Source: Aplectana chamaeleonis (Eukaryota; Nematoda; Chromadorea; Rhabditida; Cosmocercidae). From it: a stretch of 64,000 nucleotides of DNA. Where the stretch lies: contig JAPDOI010000187.1 of the NCBI GenBank assembly GCA_029168955.1, positions 1,188,501 through 1,252,500 on the forward strand, in the 5' to 3' direction. Below the pieces are notes generated by a model. That model had not been told where the DNA came from, did not search any database, and was given only the letters and a program-made list of their open reading frames with translations. This document shows positions 45,219 through 56,470 of this stretch, piece by piece (position 1 is the stretch's first letter; each line of letters begins with the position of its first letter). The position numbers were made by a program, and so were the translations under genes.

Positions 45219-46603
45219 TTGTTAACAAGTCATGACAGGTCAGAACGTGTTGTATTCTCTACACATTCTTGTATGGAAAAATGGGAATTGATGGTTGTCC
45301 GTTTCTGCAAGAATGTCCATATGGCAACAGCCGGCAAGAGCAATCTCTCTAAGAGTGCAAAGCTGTCTAAGATAATAGCTCCAGAGACAGATCTGGCCAG
45401 ATTAGTGAATCGAAGAGCGCATGGCCAGTACCACTGCTCTCTCGCACATACCATGGCGAACGTCCGAATTCTGGATTCCGCGATTACAGAAGCAAGTGAA
45501 AATTGCAGTAAGAGGGTGTATTCCATGTCAAAAGCTAACAACCTTCCATTTTGCTACCCTGAAGCCAAAGATCTGCCGTACAGAAGAGTAATTGAAACCA
45601 GGCCATTTCCTCATGTCGGTATGGACCTGTTTTGTCCTCTGCATTTCGAGAAAATTAGCAAGGCTTCTGGATACGTCTTGAAGGCGTTTGGATCAATCTT
45701 CCCTGCGCTGTAACAAGATTAATTCAACTGGAATCGCTGCCAGACGCGAGTACATCATCGGTGATTAATGCGATCAGGAGATTCTTTGCCAGAAGAGGCA
45801 CTCCAGAAAGCATAACCTGCGACAATGCTCCCTCATTCAAGCTCGGTCAAGACATACTTGCACATGTCTACAAAGAATAGATGGAAAATCAGGACAGCGA
45901 TTTGGTATGCTACAAGGAAGTGATTGGAAGTACATCACGCCATTCGCCCCATGGAAAGGCGGATTTCAGGAAAGACTCATTCATTCCGTGAAGAACGCTA
46001 TGTACAAGACCGTCGGTTGCAAGAAGCTGGGCCTTGAAACTGCAACAACACTTCTAGCCAAAATCAAAGCCTTTCTCAACAGGACATGGAAGAGGATTTA
46101 CCTACGAATCGGCCGATATACTTCATTCAAAGAGATATTTGTCTAATTAACCCGTTGGCACTGCAATCTGATGCTACATAGCAGGATCCTGACTATCGCC
46201 CCACAGAGGATCTACCTCTCTTACGAACGAGATACCAAGCAGTGAAAGCTTTGGAGAGCGCTTATCAATTGACAAGGAAATTCTGGAAAGTGTGGCGTTC
46301 GAACTATTTGACAGAACTGAGAGGATATCACCAAAAGCTTTTCAAACAAGGGAAATCAACTCCGAGAAGCCAAAAGATGGGACAGGTCGTTCCCATGGTG
46401 AATTCGAATCTACACAGAAATGCATAGAGTATGGGAAGAATCACAACTATCAACCAGCGAAGTCATCGAAGGGACGACTAATAATAAGATTGATCAACCT
46501 TCTCGTACCACTCGAAATGGAAGATGAAAGGCATCAGGAGGACGATCAACTAGCGCCAAACCAGAATACACTTCCGCCGAAGTACGATTTGAGAAAAGTG
46601 TGA
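45219..46603 (+). pseudogene. BEL/Pao integrase region, broken
   Basis: Pieces in order: a degraded zinc-binding region (about 45390-45540) with SKANNLPFCYPEAKDLPY; FPHVGMDLFCPL with the first catalytic aspartate; a shift; RRFFARRGTPESITCDNAPSF with the second aspartate near 45830; KYITPFAPWKGGFQERL with the glutamate near 45960; then the C-terminal domain (RKFWKVWRSNYLTELR, NLLVPLEME). All three catalytic positions are recognisable. At least four shifts or stops prevent expression. The product would insert element cDNA into the genome. Confidence 0.8.
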
Positions 46604-47119
46604 TCCCCAGTGTGAAAAGTGCAGGACGTAATGGAAAGTACGAAGAACCCAGTGGGAGTGTGCACGACGTCATGGATTGTGTGAAGGACCCCAGTGGGGA
46701 TGTGCAGGACGTCATCGATTGTGTGCAGGACCCCAGTTTGAAAAGCGCAAGACGTCATGGGAAGTGCGAAGAACCCAGAGGGATAGTGCAGGGTATCATT
46801 GAATGTGTGCAGGACCTCAGTGGGAGCGTGCAAGACGTCATGGATTGTGTGCAGCAACCCAGTGTGAAAAGTGCAGGACGTCATAGAATGTGTGCAGGAC
46901 CACAACCGGATAGTGAAGGACGTCATGGAATGTGTGCAGGACCTCAGTGGGAGTGTGCACGACGTCATGTGTTGTGTGCGGGACCCCAGAGTGAAAAGTG
47001 CAGGACGTCATGAAATGTGTGCAGGACCCCAGTGGGAGTGTACAGGACATCATGGGACGTGCGCAGGGCCTCAGTATCGGTGCGTCGCACGGCATGGAAT
47101 GCGGGCAGGAGCCAAGTAG
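46594..47119 (+). repeat. 42-bp (2 x 21) minisatellite array after the BEL/Pao element
   Basis: Units alternate GTGCAGGACGTCATGGAATGT and GTGCAGGACCCCAGTGGGAGT, about 25 units of 21 bp in one orientation. It starts at or overlaps the retroelement stop codon. The first unit type is nearly the same as one in the foldback arms (GTGCAGGACGTCATAGAAGGT). Open frames on both strands are a by-product of the period. Confidence 0.85.
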
Positions 47120-47476
47120 GATTAAGCAGGATACGGTGAGCGAGTTCCGCCACCGAATCAGACGTATGGTCCCTGAAGCCCCTATCAGCCACATCAGCAA
47201 GAGCAGGCTTGAGCGGCTGATCATGTGTAATTGTGTCATTTCGACACTAATTTCTTTATTTTTTCGACTTTTAAAACCCAAGAGTATATTGTAGAAGGGA
47301 GACTCTTGGGAACAGTTTTGAAACCCTGAAAAGTTTGGCTCCGCAGAAAAGGTTAAGGAGTTGGCACTGCTTTAAGAAATTATTTAATTAGATTAAGCTA
47401 TCAACTTTACTTTTTGAATGTAGTGAAAATTTTTAATCGATTTGGCTGTTGTTGGTATATGCAGACAACATAGTCA
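47120..47476. other. Unassigned sequence
   Basis: No supported gene or repeat. An AT-rich stretch between the array and the T3 MITE; part may be the LTR or untranslated remnant of the upstream retroelement, but no matching copy is present to show it. Confidence 0.3.
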
Positions 47477-47969
47477 TTAAAGGCAGTGTTCACGATGAAA
47501 ATCGCTTTTCTGTTTTTCCGCCTATCTTGAAAACGGCCCCATGCTGATTCCAATGATGTCTCTGAAATCGTACAAGACCTTCTGGAAACGGAGTTATGGT
47601 CCCTCAAAGGTTGAGCTAAGGAAACATGGTGGACAAGTTGTCCGAGGCTAGTAACTTCCGTCTTTTGCAGCCGATCTATGCGAGCTGACCTGAGTAGAGA
47701 GAGAATCTGAGAATGAAGGGAAGAACGGGGCTAATGATTGGAAATCATCGCTCATCTCACGATCTCGAGCATTCATTTTTCCCCGTCGGTGGGCGTGTGT
47801 TGCACTTTTGGGGTTTGCCTTGCGCTCAAAGTGGCAACTTCGGGCTCTTTTGGAGCAATTCCTGGCTCGTTTTCATGCGTTCTTCGACGTCAACGTTACA
47901 GTGTGCCCCTCCACTACCCATTCCTAGTGGAAACTGAAACAAATTTTTTATCGTGAACGCTGCCTTTAA
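47477..47969 (-). mobile_element. TTAA-bounded MITE, family T3, inverted
   Basis: Ends TTAAAGGCAGTGTTCACGAT and ATCGTGAACGCTGCCTTTAA. The interior is the reverse of 6339-6832 (CCGTCTTTTGCAGCCGAT, GTCCCTCAAAGGTTGAGCTA). TTAA is intact on both sides. Confidence 0.85.
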
Positions 47970-49649
47970 ATATAGGGAAATTGTTGCAAATGGATTTGGC
48001 AGGCGTTCTATAAATCATAAGAGTCAAATCACGCGTCAGAAACATTTTGTTTCAAGCGCGATTCGGACCAACTCAGAACAAGGACAAATCCAGCGACGAA
48101 CGCGTTTTGAAACAATGCGTGCACTGAGAGCGTCAAGGACATAAAAACTTTGAGGCTAGCGTCAAAAACAAATAAATTGTGTCAAATTTTAATTCCGTGA
48201 TTTGCAAGTGGTGACGGAATATCTGGAGTGGTAGTAAACCCTCTATTGTCGTGACGACAATTGCCATGACATGTCACGACATGTCGCGACCAAAAGGCGT
48301 GAGCTATGGGTTCGTATCGTATCCTATAACATATGGCTCGTGTCACAAGCTTTTTATCACGACAATTATTGTCACGAGCTGTCACAAGTGTCGTTTGGAC
48401 ATAACAACACGACAACGCGACAGACAGCGCGACACAAAATAGTGCGCGGTTGATGGGGAGCGCAAAAAATTTTTTACACGAGTGTCGTGCACTCGTCTAC
48501 AAAAATGTTATGACAATATTTCGGCGTAGAATATAAAGCAGGCTGTGCGCCGCCTGTCAATACATTGCAAATTACGCACCGTTGGCTATGATTTTCGCCC
48601 TGTGTGTAGGAATGATAACAATGCAAAACATAGATTGTTCGGTATCGAATAAAAACTCCCCCGGAATGCACCTAGCATACCCAGCCTTCCGCTGGCAAAT
48701 AAGGCTCCGTCCATAGCAGACGACCTAGCGCCAAGTGACGTTGGGGTTTTGCATCTTTAACATCTGTTATTGATCTCGGTACTCAGCGACTCCCCACCGA
48801 CAACTGCAGCCGACCTGTAGCCGACGGTGGAGGCAAGCGGCAGTAGCAGCTGTCACTAATTATTTCAATACCATCGTTAACCCCGTGAAGTCCTCGGACA
48901 CGTTGATTGCGCCAGCCGCCGAGCGTCATGCACCAGCGTTTTGGAAACGTTATGACTCCTGCAGCTATTGTTGTAGTTAAATGTTCTAACGTAGCCACTT
49001 ACGTAGGTTTTAATCACTGCAGTTATTTTACGTGTGTTTTAGGCATTTTGATGTCGAATGAACATTTTTGCTTTAATTTCAAGAATCTGTTCTACCATAT
49101 TACTTTTTATTAGAAGATTTTTCCTTTCAGTTTGTTTTTGGATTTAATTTGTAAGACTGATTTTTTTGCGAAACTTCGGGCCCGTTTTTCCATTTTCATA
49201 ATTTTATATGGCGGAAAACAGTTGACTGCTACTATATTTCTATGCTGTATTCATCTATTATTGTTTTTTTGCATAACTAATTAGTTTTTCATTGATGAAA
49301 AAGCTATGTTTCCGATGCTGATTTGTGAATTTGGTAGACGCGCTCTGCCAGCGCGTAGCTAGATGCCTCACACAGAAACAGGAGATGCCCAGGGTTTCGG
49401 AGGCATCTAGTCTAATTTTGTCACGAGAATTCACGTTGATTACGGCACATTCAGCAACCCATCTTTCTACTGTTCTAATTGTAGGTTAACAATCATTATA
49501 CACTTTTAACATTCGTTCGTGATTTTTTTTTGGTGCTACACCTTCCAAAATAAAGAGTTTTATCACTGCACGATATTCAATTTTTCCATTGCTGTAACAC
49601 GGCGACACTAATTGGCTTGTAAACAAAGAATGAATTGACAGATTGAAAT

Positions 49650-49712
49650 GAAAAAGTTCACTTACATTCAAAAAGTTCACTTACATTCAAATGAAAAGTT
49701 CACTTACATTCA
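49650..49712 (+). repeat. Three tandem copies of a roughly 21-bp unit
   Basis: AAAAGTTCACTTACATTCA occurs three times in direct succession with small differences in spacing. Confidence 0.85.
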
Positions 49713-50780
49713 TATAAAGAGTGTACCAACAGAACAAAAAAACTTGGGTTAGTAGCTCTGCCCTCTCCTATCGAACGACAAAACTTATAGAACAACCTGG
49801 TAGATCGACCAAATTGGTTGCTCACACTCAGTCTCCATGTCATACAACCAGTGGTTCATTGACAACGGAGAAAACGTTGAATTCAAATATCAACTGGATA
49901 TTACTGCGAGAATTTTCGGCTGGATATTGAGCGTTTCATAATTTTGTGGAGTTGGTGAAAATTGTCATTTTAGAACAATTACCTTGATGGTGACTATTGG
50001 TGTGCAGTTCTCAAGTATACTTTCGGAAGTAACCATTATATGTAGCATTTTTGGATTTCAATCTTTGGCTGAGGTTGGTATTTTTGAATTTCATTCTCTA
50101 TAAAGGCTGATATACTCAGGTCGACGATTCTCAGTACTCGAACACAGATAGCAGGAAGCGCAAATGGTCCTGGGTGGCCAGTTCTAGAAGATTACTGCAA
50201 GTGAACGCTGAGGTTCATGGACCATGACCACAAAAATTTCCGGGGTTTGGAACATGGCAGAAATGGCGTATTTACAGACGGTTGCGGCAGGGTTGGCTTA
50301 TTTGCAGTGGGTCATCACTAGAACCGAAACGTCAAATACCACCCCTCTTTTGAAAGCCACTTCAGTAACAAGGCGACGTGCTCCATCAACAGCGAAGTCA
50401 GCGCAGCAAAAGACTCGTGCCTTTTCCACTACATGTCCGAGATTAACTCGGGCTCGTGTTTTAACAGCTGCACATCTTACCGCGGAATCACTAGTTCAGG
50501 GCGAGTTGTGTTCGAGGTCTACCACAACGTTACTCTAGGAAAGAAAATCACTCGATATAACGTCTAAAAGTCACTTAATTGCCACCACCGAAAAATATAA
50601 ATAAATTTCTCAAGAAGATTGCACCAGATTCGTTGTTTTAACACGTTGGTACAACATTTTGCAGCCTCATACACTGGAGAGGGCTAGCGCAGCTCTGCAA
50701 GGGGGCAACCCTCGGAGCACCGACGCTTGCCCCCTCAAACGAGGGAGCGAGCGCCAAAGTGATAGTTTGGCTTGATGGGA

Positions 50781-50890
50781 GCCCTGCCACCACTGCCCTG
50801 AAGCCCTGCCGTCACTATCCTGAAGCGCTCTAGCCACTGCCCTGGAGACCTGTCGTCACTTCCCTGAGGCCCTACCACCACTGCCGTCAC
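50781..50890 (+). repeat. 22-bp minisatellite, five units
   Basis: GCCCTGCCACCACTGCCCTG recurs with a 22-bp period at 50781, 50803, 50825, 50847 and 50869, with moderate divergence. Its sequence recalls CCTGCCCTGAA in the foldback arm, but the period is 22 and not 21. Confidence 0.7.
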
Positions 50891-51512
50891 CGCCCCGGAG
50901 CACTGACGTCACCATCCCCCCGGAAAGCGTCGTCCACTCTCCTCCAAAAATATCCCGTTCTGATAGGGACTCAGTCCCGGTCCTGTTGGGCCGAATGTGG
51001 TTCTCTATGCGGCGAGGCGCCTTTTATATCGGTTCAGCACGTGATTGAGAGATCACAGGAGAAATCACGTTAAATCGGGACAAAGGTTTTCGTGAACGAT
51101 GATTCATGCGTTTGGCCTTCTATGGCTTCTCTGATCTCTAATGCAGTTCATGAACTGCCCTTTCCAACTTCTTTGCATCTCGTTCGTCTCTTTCTTCCGA
51201 GGGGGCGAGCGCCGGGCAGGGCAGGGTCCTTTCTCGGAGCCCCCTCTAGGAGAGGCCTTTGCTGTCGCTCTCCCAAGTCGAAAACGGGCTCTATTGTCCG
51301 CCGCTTGCCCCTCGCAATGTCTGAGACAGGTAAAAGTCAACAAGCATAAAAAAAGCGATAAACAGTGAACGCGTTAGAATTCAAGCAATTCACCGCGGTG
51401 GCAAAACACTAACCTTCAAAACTCATAATAGACTAGAAAAATTAGGTATCGGATCAAAACCAACCTTGATGGGCAAATGCGACAGCTTGTTTGGATTGCT
51501 TCTCGTTTTTAG

Positions 51513-51676
51513 GAAGCTCAGCGAATAGTCATGCCGATTGTTCGCTATGGTGGTCTGTTATTCTATGTAGGAAATTTTCTTCTTGGTGTCGAACGAACAG
51601 TTGCTGTATTGATGGTGTCTCGTTACGAGAAGTTCGTCTCACCGTTGATCACTGTTGTGATAATATTCATTACGGT
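51513..51676 (+). CDS. Candidate exon of a Sre-like chemoreceptor
   Basis: Starts after a TTTTTAG acceptor (AG at 51511-51512) and ends at a possible GTAGGT donor at 51677; an open frame continues to 51782 if that donor is not used. It encodes a hydrophobic helix (GGLLFYVGNFLLG) followed directly by VERTVAVLMVSRYEK and a second helix (PLITVVIIFITV). An E-R-x-x-A segment ending Y-E-K after the third helix is a hallmark of the nematode Sre family of seven-helix receptors (known from the family). No other exon of the gene is identified nearby, so this may be a relic or one exon of a gene with long, transposon-filled introns. Confidence 0.5.
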
Positions 51677-51782
51677 AGGTGTCTACAGTTACAGTTTGGA
51701 AACCCAAAACACATTCAGTACGATTTTTGCAACGCTCGAGAACAATTCATGCATAAAACGTGGGATGACCAAGCCGAGTTAA

Positions 51783-54024
51783 CTTCCTATAGCTTTTTAG
51801 TCTGAGTAGGTGTGATGAGTCGAACTTTCCTCGAATGAGTGTACGTGATTGAACACTTTCCTTACACTGGACTGCATGCTGACGACATGTTCAAAAAAGG
51901 CAAAGAATGAGATCAGGTGTAGAATCTATGTACTTTACAAGCGCTGATACATAAGCAGGAGGCGTGCAAAGCATAGTATTCTTACGGGCTAGTGATTCGC
52001 TATTATGATTTTCTCAGAGTCCCACCGTATTGATTCTGAATAAAGTAAGACTGGAAGGGTATATGTCTGCCACTTTTTCCTCACTGTGGAAGAACGATCC
52101 GTCTAGCCCGACTATGTAAAAGTCAATAATGGAGTAAATCCAATCCGGCTAGACTTCGACACCTCCAACGGCGTTGGGACTGTGATATAAGCCGTACGGA
52201 CTGTTGAGGTTGTTAAACTGTGTCCATTTTTTAAGAGCTCTTCACTTTGATCAGCCTTTATTTGCAGGCGTCGATTATGGAGTAATAGAAGAGCTCATAA
52301 CGATTTTTGTACAGAAAAGAAAATCCACCCGCTCCTATCGATTCTTGAAATGGGGAGCTCCTCAAAGGCAGTGTTCACGATGGAATGTACCATTCTTCTG
52401 ATTACGAATGACGTTTTGAAAGTATTAATCTCTTTGACTGGCTAGAACAAGCTACAGTGTCCTCCACCATTATTAGTTGTTGAAGGTAATAAACACCCAT
52501 CACGCTTATTTATTTTATCGCAAACGTCGCCTTCAAACGCACAGTTCACGATAAAATAAATGAATGGGCGGGCGAAAAGTTAGCGTGACCCTCGGTGGAC
52601 TGCTGTGCTGATTTGCTCCATCATCCAATGAGACGACGACAATCAATGACAAGACGGCTGTGTAAGCGGCCACCTGCTCCTGAAATAGGCATACCTTCCG
52701 CGGCTCCCCATAGTCATCGCGACAGCATATTAGGCTGTCACAGTAGCACGTGCTACTAAAGCGCAAATTTTTTGTCGCATCCCTATCGACATGACAGCGG
52801 ATTGTGATCCTATTGCACATGAGCGCTCTTGAGTGGTCGGTGCAATTGGAGCACCTCCACCACTTGATGCGTAATTTTCTGAAACGAAAAAATTGCAACA
52901 CTCTTCGCCACTGTTTTCAACGAAGAACCTCCCCATCAATGGGGGCTGTACGGTAGACTCCCTCCGCGGTTAAAAATTGCTCAATGAATGGTTCGAATCT
53001 ACCGTCTAGAACCGACCCCGTGGGGCCATTTGTGCTGAATGTTGGATGGGGCACCTCAAAGACACAGTTCAGCTTCGGGGACAGAATCTTACGTTCCCAC
53101 ATAGTTGTGAAGTAGACCTTACCTGTATAACCACTTGCCAAGTACTTCAAAACCCCCGACTTGTAGAAAGGATCGGAAATTGAAAATAGTTGGGAACGAC
53201 TTCTGAATTCACACTATATTGAATTTTTACGGTTGCGCTAGATTGCAAGCACTTTCTTTAGCATGGGACCGTAGCGAATGAATTTTGATAAATGGTGTGT
53301 GCCACTTTGTGGATTTAAGATTCCCATATCTTTCAATTAGTGGTTTTGAAACATCATTTTTGAGTGAGATAAGCCGGACCCAGGCAAGGAATTGAAGGCA
53401 AAAGAAGAACTGATTTGGCGCGCGTGCGATGCCCTCAGGCACATGCTGGGCTATAAACGACTTATCAGTTGAAAGAGCAATAAGTAGATGGACGAGCCTA
53501 TGTGGGGCATAGTTGTCCGATTGTTGTTTAAAGCGACTATAGTCGAGTTGCAAGCAAATTCTAGTGTTGTGACCTGTGCTCTTATTTGGACGACAAGGCA
53601 GTGTAGCCTGGTGCTGCTTCTCTAGGAAAGCTTGCCTCGACAGTTTCAAGGAAAAACTGCGACCCTCGACTGTGCCGCGATAGCTTCGCTATAGTACCGC
53701 TGTGAATCCGCCATCATCAAGGTGCTGAGGCGATTCTGTTGCAGTGTCATGAGACTTTCGCGATATTACCGCAGCGCTCTCGTGATGGAGTCGCGCTGGC
53801 ACCGCGAGGGTGACGTTACTCGGCTACTTCAGTGTTTATTTTATCCCATTTCATCGGTCTTGACCTCACATCATATCAATTCTATATGCTTCGTGTCTTT
53901 CTTTGTGGCACACACACTCAGTTTCGAACGCTGTTCACATTGGTATTATAGAGCTGTCTCTGAGCTTCATTTAGATATAATCTTCGTACGATGATGGAGG
54001 CTCTGATGATCTTTTTATTGCGGC
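51783..54024. other. Unassigned sequence with two eroded TTAA elements
   Basis: No supported gene. A short remnant at 52362-52538 has the left end CAAAGGCAGTGTTCACGATG and a right end ATCGCAAACGTCGCCTTCAA. A T2 fragment lies at about 53050-53160 (AAAGACACAGTTCAGC and CCTGTATAACCACTTGCC). The rest has only short frames. Confidence 0.45.
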
Positions 54025-54058
54025 GGTAAGCTTTCGGCTATAAAGCCGTCATCAGACC
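54025..54058 (-). ncRNA. Hammerhead-ribozyme-like motif at the PLE 3' end
   Basis: On the minus strand: GGT, CTGATGA, a hairpin GGCT-TTAT-AGCC preceded by one C, then GAAA, GCTT and ACC. CTGATGA and GAAA on either side of a short hairpin are the conserved core of the hammerhead self-cleaving ribozyme, and GGT/ACC could form a minimal stem I. Penelope-like elements are known to carry such motifs, usually with a very short stem III. The extra C and the missing stem III make activity doubtful for this single unit. It lies about 235 bp after the endonuclease stop. Confidence 0.5.
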
Positions 54059-54291
54059 TTGAATTTTTTTTCTTCACAATACATAGTTCAACACAAAATA
54101 CAACATATTAGGTAAACACGAACCAGGGTTCCCTTGACGGTTGGACTGGCTGCTAAAGCCCCAGGTGCTAAAGGGATGATGTATGATAAACGACCCAGCG
54201 AGGAAAATCATGAAGTGCTCACCCCACTTGATCGAATGCGCGTTACGAATAAGGCTGACTGCGGGTGCCCAGGAGTTGTTGCGATTAGAAC

Positions 54292-55771
54292 TTATTGGAT
54301 AAGCCTAAGAAGGTCATGCAGCTCCTCTCTGGCATTGATTTCCGGTTGCAGTCGCCGGATTTCACGCGCTTCCATCACTTTTCGCTCCAAGGGTCGCACC
54401 AGATGTCGATGGAGAACCGACACTTCAAAGGAAGGTGGGCCTTCTTTACAGTGTCTCACGTTGCGGTGCTTAGCGAAACTGCTGTTCGGATAAGCAGCAG
54501 GATTCGCCAAGGCTCTTCTATGCTCATCCAAGCGTAACCTCAGGGGTCTCATCGTTTCACCCACATACTTCTCTCCGCATGCTTGACAGGTGATCAAGTA
54601 TACCGTCCCACGTAATTCACATACTTTCCGAGAGGTGCAGTATCGACACGATCTGTCGCGACATCGGTTTTCCTACGCTCTCGAAGACGTGAGGAGATCG
54701 CGAAGGGTCGGAGGAGGGCGGAGAATCAGACGTATTGGAAGAAAAGAGCGTTCGACGGCATTGATGACCTCTCTTGCTACTTTTTCGTTGACGTAAGGCA
54801 AAGATAAGGTAATCCCATCTGCGGCTCTATGGGGAGTCCAAGTTCTCAGGTTAGTTGCAGTATATCCGTTTTGATCAAGAATAGTCCTGATCTTGGCGTC
54901 CACTTTTGGATCTGAGAAGGTTCCGAGCTTCTCTTTCGTTCTGAAAAGGTTGCGTATCACGTTGACCTTCATATACATAGGGTGCACGCTCCTTGAGTGC
55001 AGAAGGATGTTCGAAGAAGATTCTTTCTTGAACCACAGGTGTTCTTTTCGTCCTCCCACTATTCGCACTTTTACGTTTAGAAATGGCAAGAAACCACAAG
55101 CGTCAGGCGTTTCTGAAGTGAAATTCACGTTCGGATCTTGCGAATTCAATGCTTCTAACGTGCCGCTCAACTCTGTTTCATCAGTTCCGATAACAAACAC
55201 GTCGTCTATATAGCGCTTAAAGTAGAGAATCCCAGTCGTTAGAGATGACTTTTCGATGTGGTCCAGGAAAATAATTTCCAGCACCGGCGCAATGCGATTC
55301 CCCATAGCTAAGCCTCGCTTTTGCCTGTATATCTTGTTGTCGAAGCAAAATATATTACATTCAAGGGCCGCTTCGAGGAGAATTCTTATTTCCACTGGAG
55401 AGAATCCCATCATCGATACGTTGCTGCGATGTTCTTCTAAAAGAGCGAGAACAGCATTCAACGCCCCCATGTTGTTGACGTTGGTGTATAAGGATGTCAC
55501 ATCGAAACTGGCGTAAAATGCTGATGTTGGAACAGGACAACTACGCACTGACGCAAGAAATTCGTCTACGTTGATGATATGGGCCCCCACGTATCGTAGT
55601 AGCGGCGAAAGAAGCTGGACAAGAAGCCAACTCAATCTGTCTGATGGACCGCCGCAGGACGCGATGATTGGTCGTGTCTTGATATCGTTACATGTAAGGG
55701 TCGTACTAGCAATTGTCGGTGGAATTTTATGCTCTTCACAAGAGTATAGAGCGTTGGCATAGAGGGTGAAG
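54292..55771 (-). pseudogene. PLE reverse transcriptase and GIY-YIG endonuclease, one amber codon
   Basis: The RT begins with RPIIASCGGPSDRLSW (fingers), then FYASFDVTSLYTNV with the first catalytic aspartate, KRGLAMGNRIAPVLEIIFL, and FKRYIDDVFVIG with the YIDD box, followed by the thumb (GFLPFLNVKV) and PLE C-terminal motifs (VIRNLFRTKEKL). A TAG at about 54673 interrupts the frame after LLTSSRA. The same frame then continues with CRYC and GTVYLITCQACGEKYVGET, the GIY-YIG-type nuclease, and ends near LRLIQ. All key residues appear intact. The nuclease is thought to cut target DNA for the RT. Confidence 0.85.
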
Positions 55772-55781
55772 AATCACTCAG

Positions 55782-56414
55782 TCATTTTGCTATCACAGCT
55801 CCTACACGACTTTTGACAACAGATGTGATTGCAGTCTTCACTTTTCTGCATGCCGCATCGAATGCTGGTTGTGTGCTCTCTTCATAGACAGTGGAATCTG
55901 AGAGAACTTGGTAAGTTGACGCTTTATCCAGTGTCTGAGGCATCACCACAAAGGATCCACACTTATCGCCTACAGTAAACCTCAACGTCCTTTTGGACTG
56001 CATACATTTCTTCAATCCTCTTCGCTCAGCAGGGCTAAGATTTGACCGATATGGTTCAGTGGCGGCGTTCCGATAGACGTTGTGTATTGCATGCTCAAAG
56101 TTAGCTATTCTTGAATCAACATCACGTGAAGGCGGAGGTAACTGTGCATTGTATCCTTTGAATGGCATTGAGACCACCATAGTCATATTTCTGTCAAGCA
56201 CGGTAGGTCCTCGACACAACCTCCAGCGAAGGTGATAGGCGAACTCGTGTATTCCGCATAGTGTTGCATTAATGAGTGTATCGTCAACTTTCGGTGTTAT
56301 TGCGAACGAGGGGCCAAGATTCAATACTGCTCCCATGTCGTCGTCGATCTGATTTATACCAATAACCATGTGACGTTTGGGTGGTGTGGCATTGAGCCTG
56401 ATGAAGGACTGCAT
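55782..56414 (-). pseudogene. PLE N-terminal region
   Basis: 210 residues from ATG at 56414 (the frame is open a little further upstream). It carries LNLGPSFAITPK, the conserved start motif of Penelope-like proteins, then a helical, basic stretch (LSPAERRGLKKCMQSKR) and FTVGDKCGSFVVMPQTLDK, a motif that precedes the RT core in this class. It ends in TGA at 55782. The RT follows in a different frame with only a few bases between, so a single small indel separates them. Confidence 0.75.
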
Positions 56415-56470
56415 TGTGGGTGCTAGATTGCGCGATCTTATTGACGCGCCGGTGAGGTGGTAGAATGGAA

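Larger units (their letters stand above)
42249..46603 (+). mobile_element. BEL/Pao LTR retrotransposon pol region, decayed, with nested MITEs
   Basis: Reverse transcriptase, RNase H and integrase homology run in the Pao order on the plus strand; gag and protease are absent, so the 5' part is missing. No LTR could be recognised on either side. The reading frame is broken repeatedly by small indels and by two MITE insertions (42879-43141 and 43946-44448). The 3' coding end (PPKYDLRKV, stop at 46601-46603) runs straight into a minisatellite array. The MITEs must be younger than this copy. Confidence 0.85.
47970..51512. other. Unassigned sequence with small repeats
   Basis: No supported gene. 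48236-48430 is rich in GTCACGACA and TGTCGTGAC words giving several short hairpins. Listed separately are a 22-bp triplet repeat at 49650 and a 22-bp array at 50781. GC-rich patches at 50680-50760 and 51190-51310 share the words GAGGGGGCGAGCGCC and GCTTGCCCCTC but no clear element structure. Confidence 0.35.
54025..56470 (-). mobile_element. Penelope-like retroelement with GIY-YIG endonuclease
   Basis: Read on the minus strand: an N-terminal region (56414-55782), the reverse transcriptase (about 55771-54673), the GIY-YIG endonuclease (54672-54292), a 3' non-coding part and the hammerhead-like motif. This order defines the endonuclease-bearing Penelope-like elements. The coding region is broken by only one shift and one in-frame amber codon, so it is among the youngest retroelements in the window. 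I do not see a second long terminal copy upstream. Confidence 0.85.
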
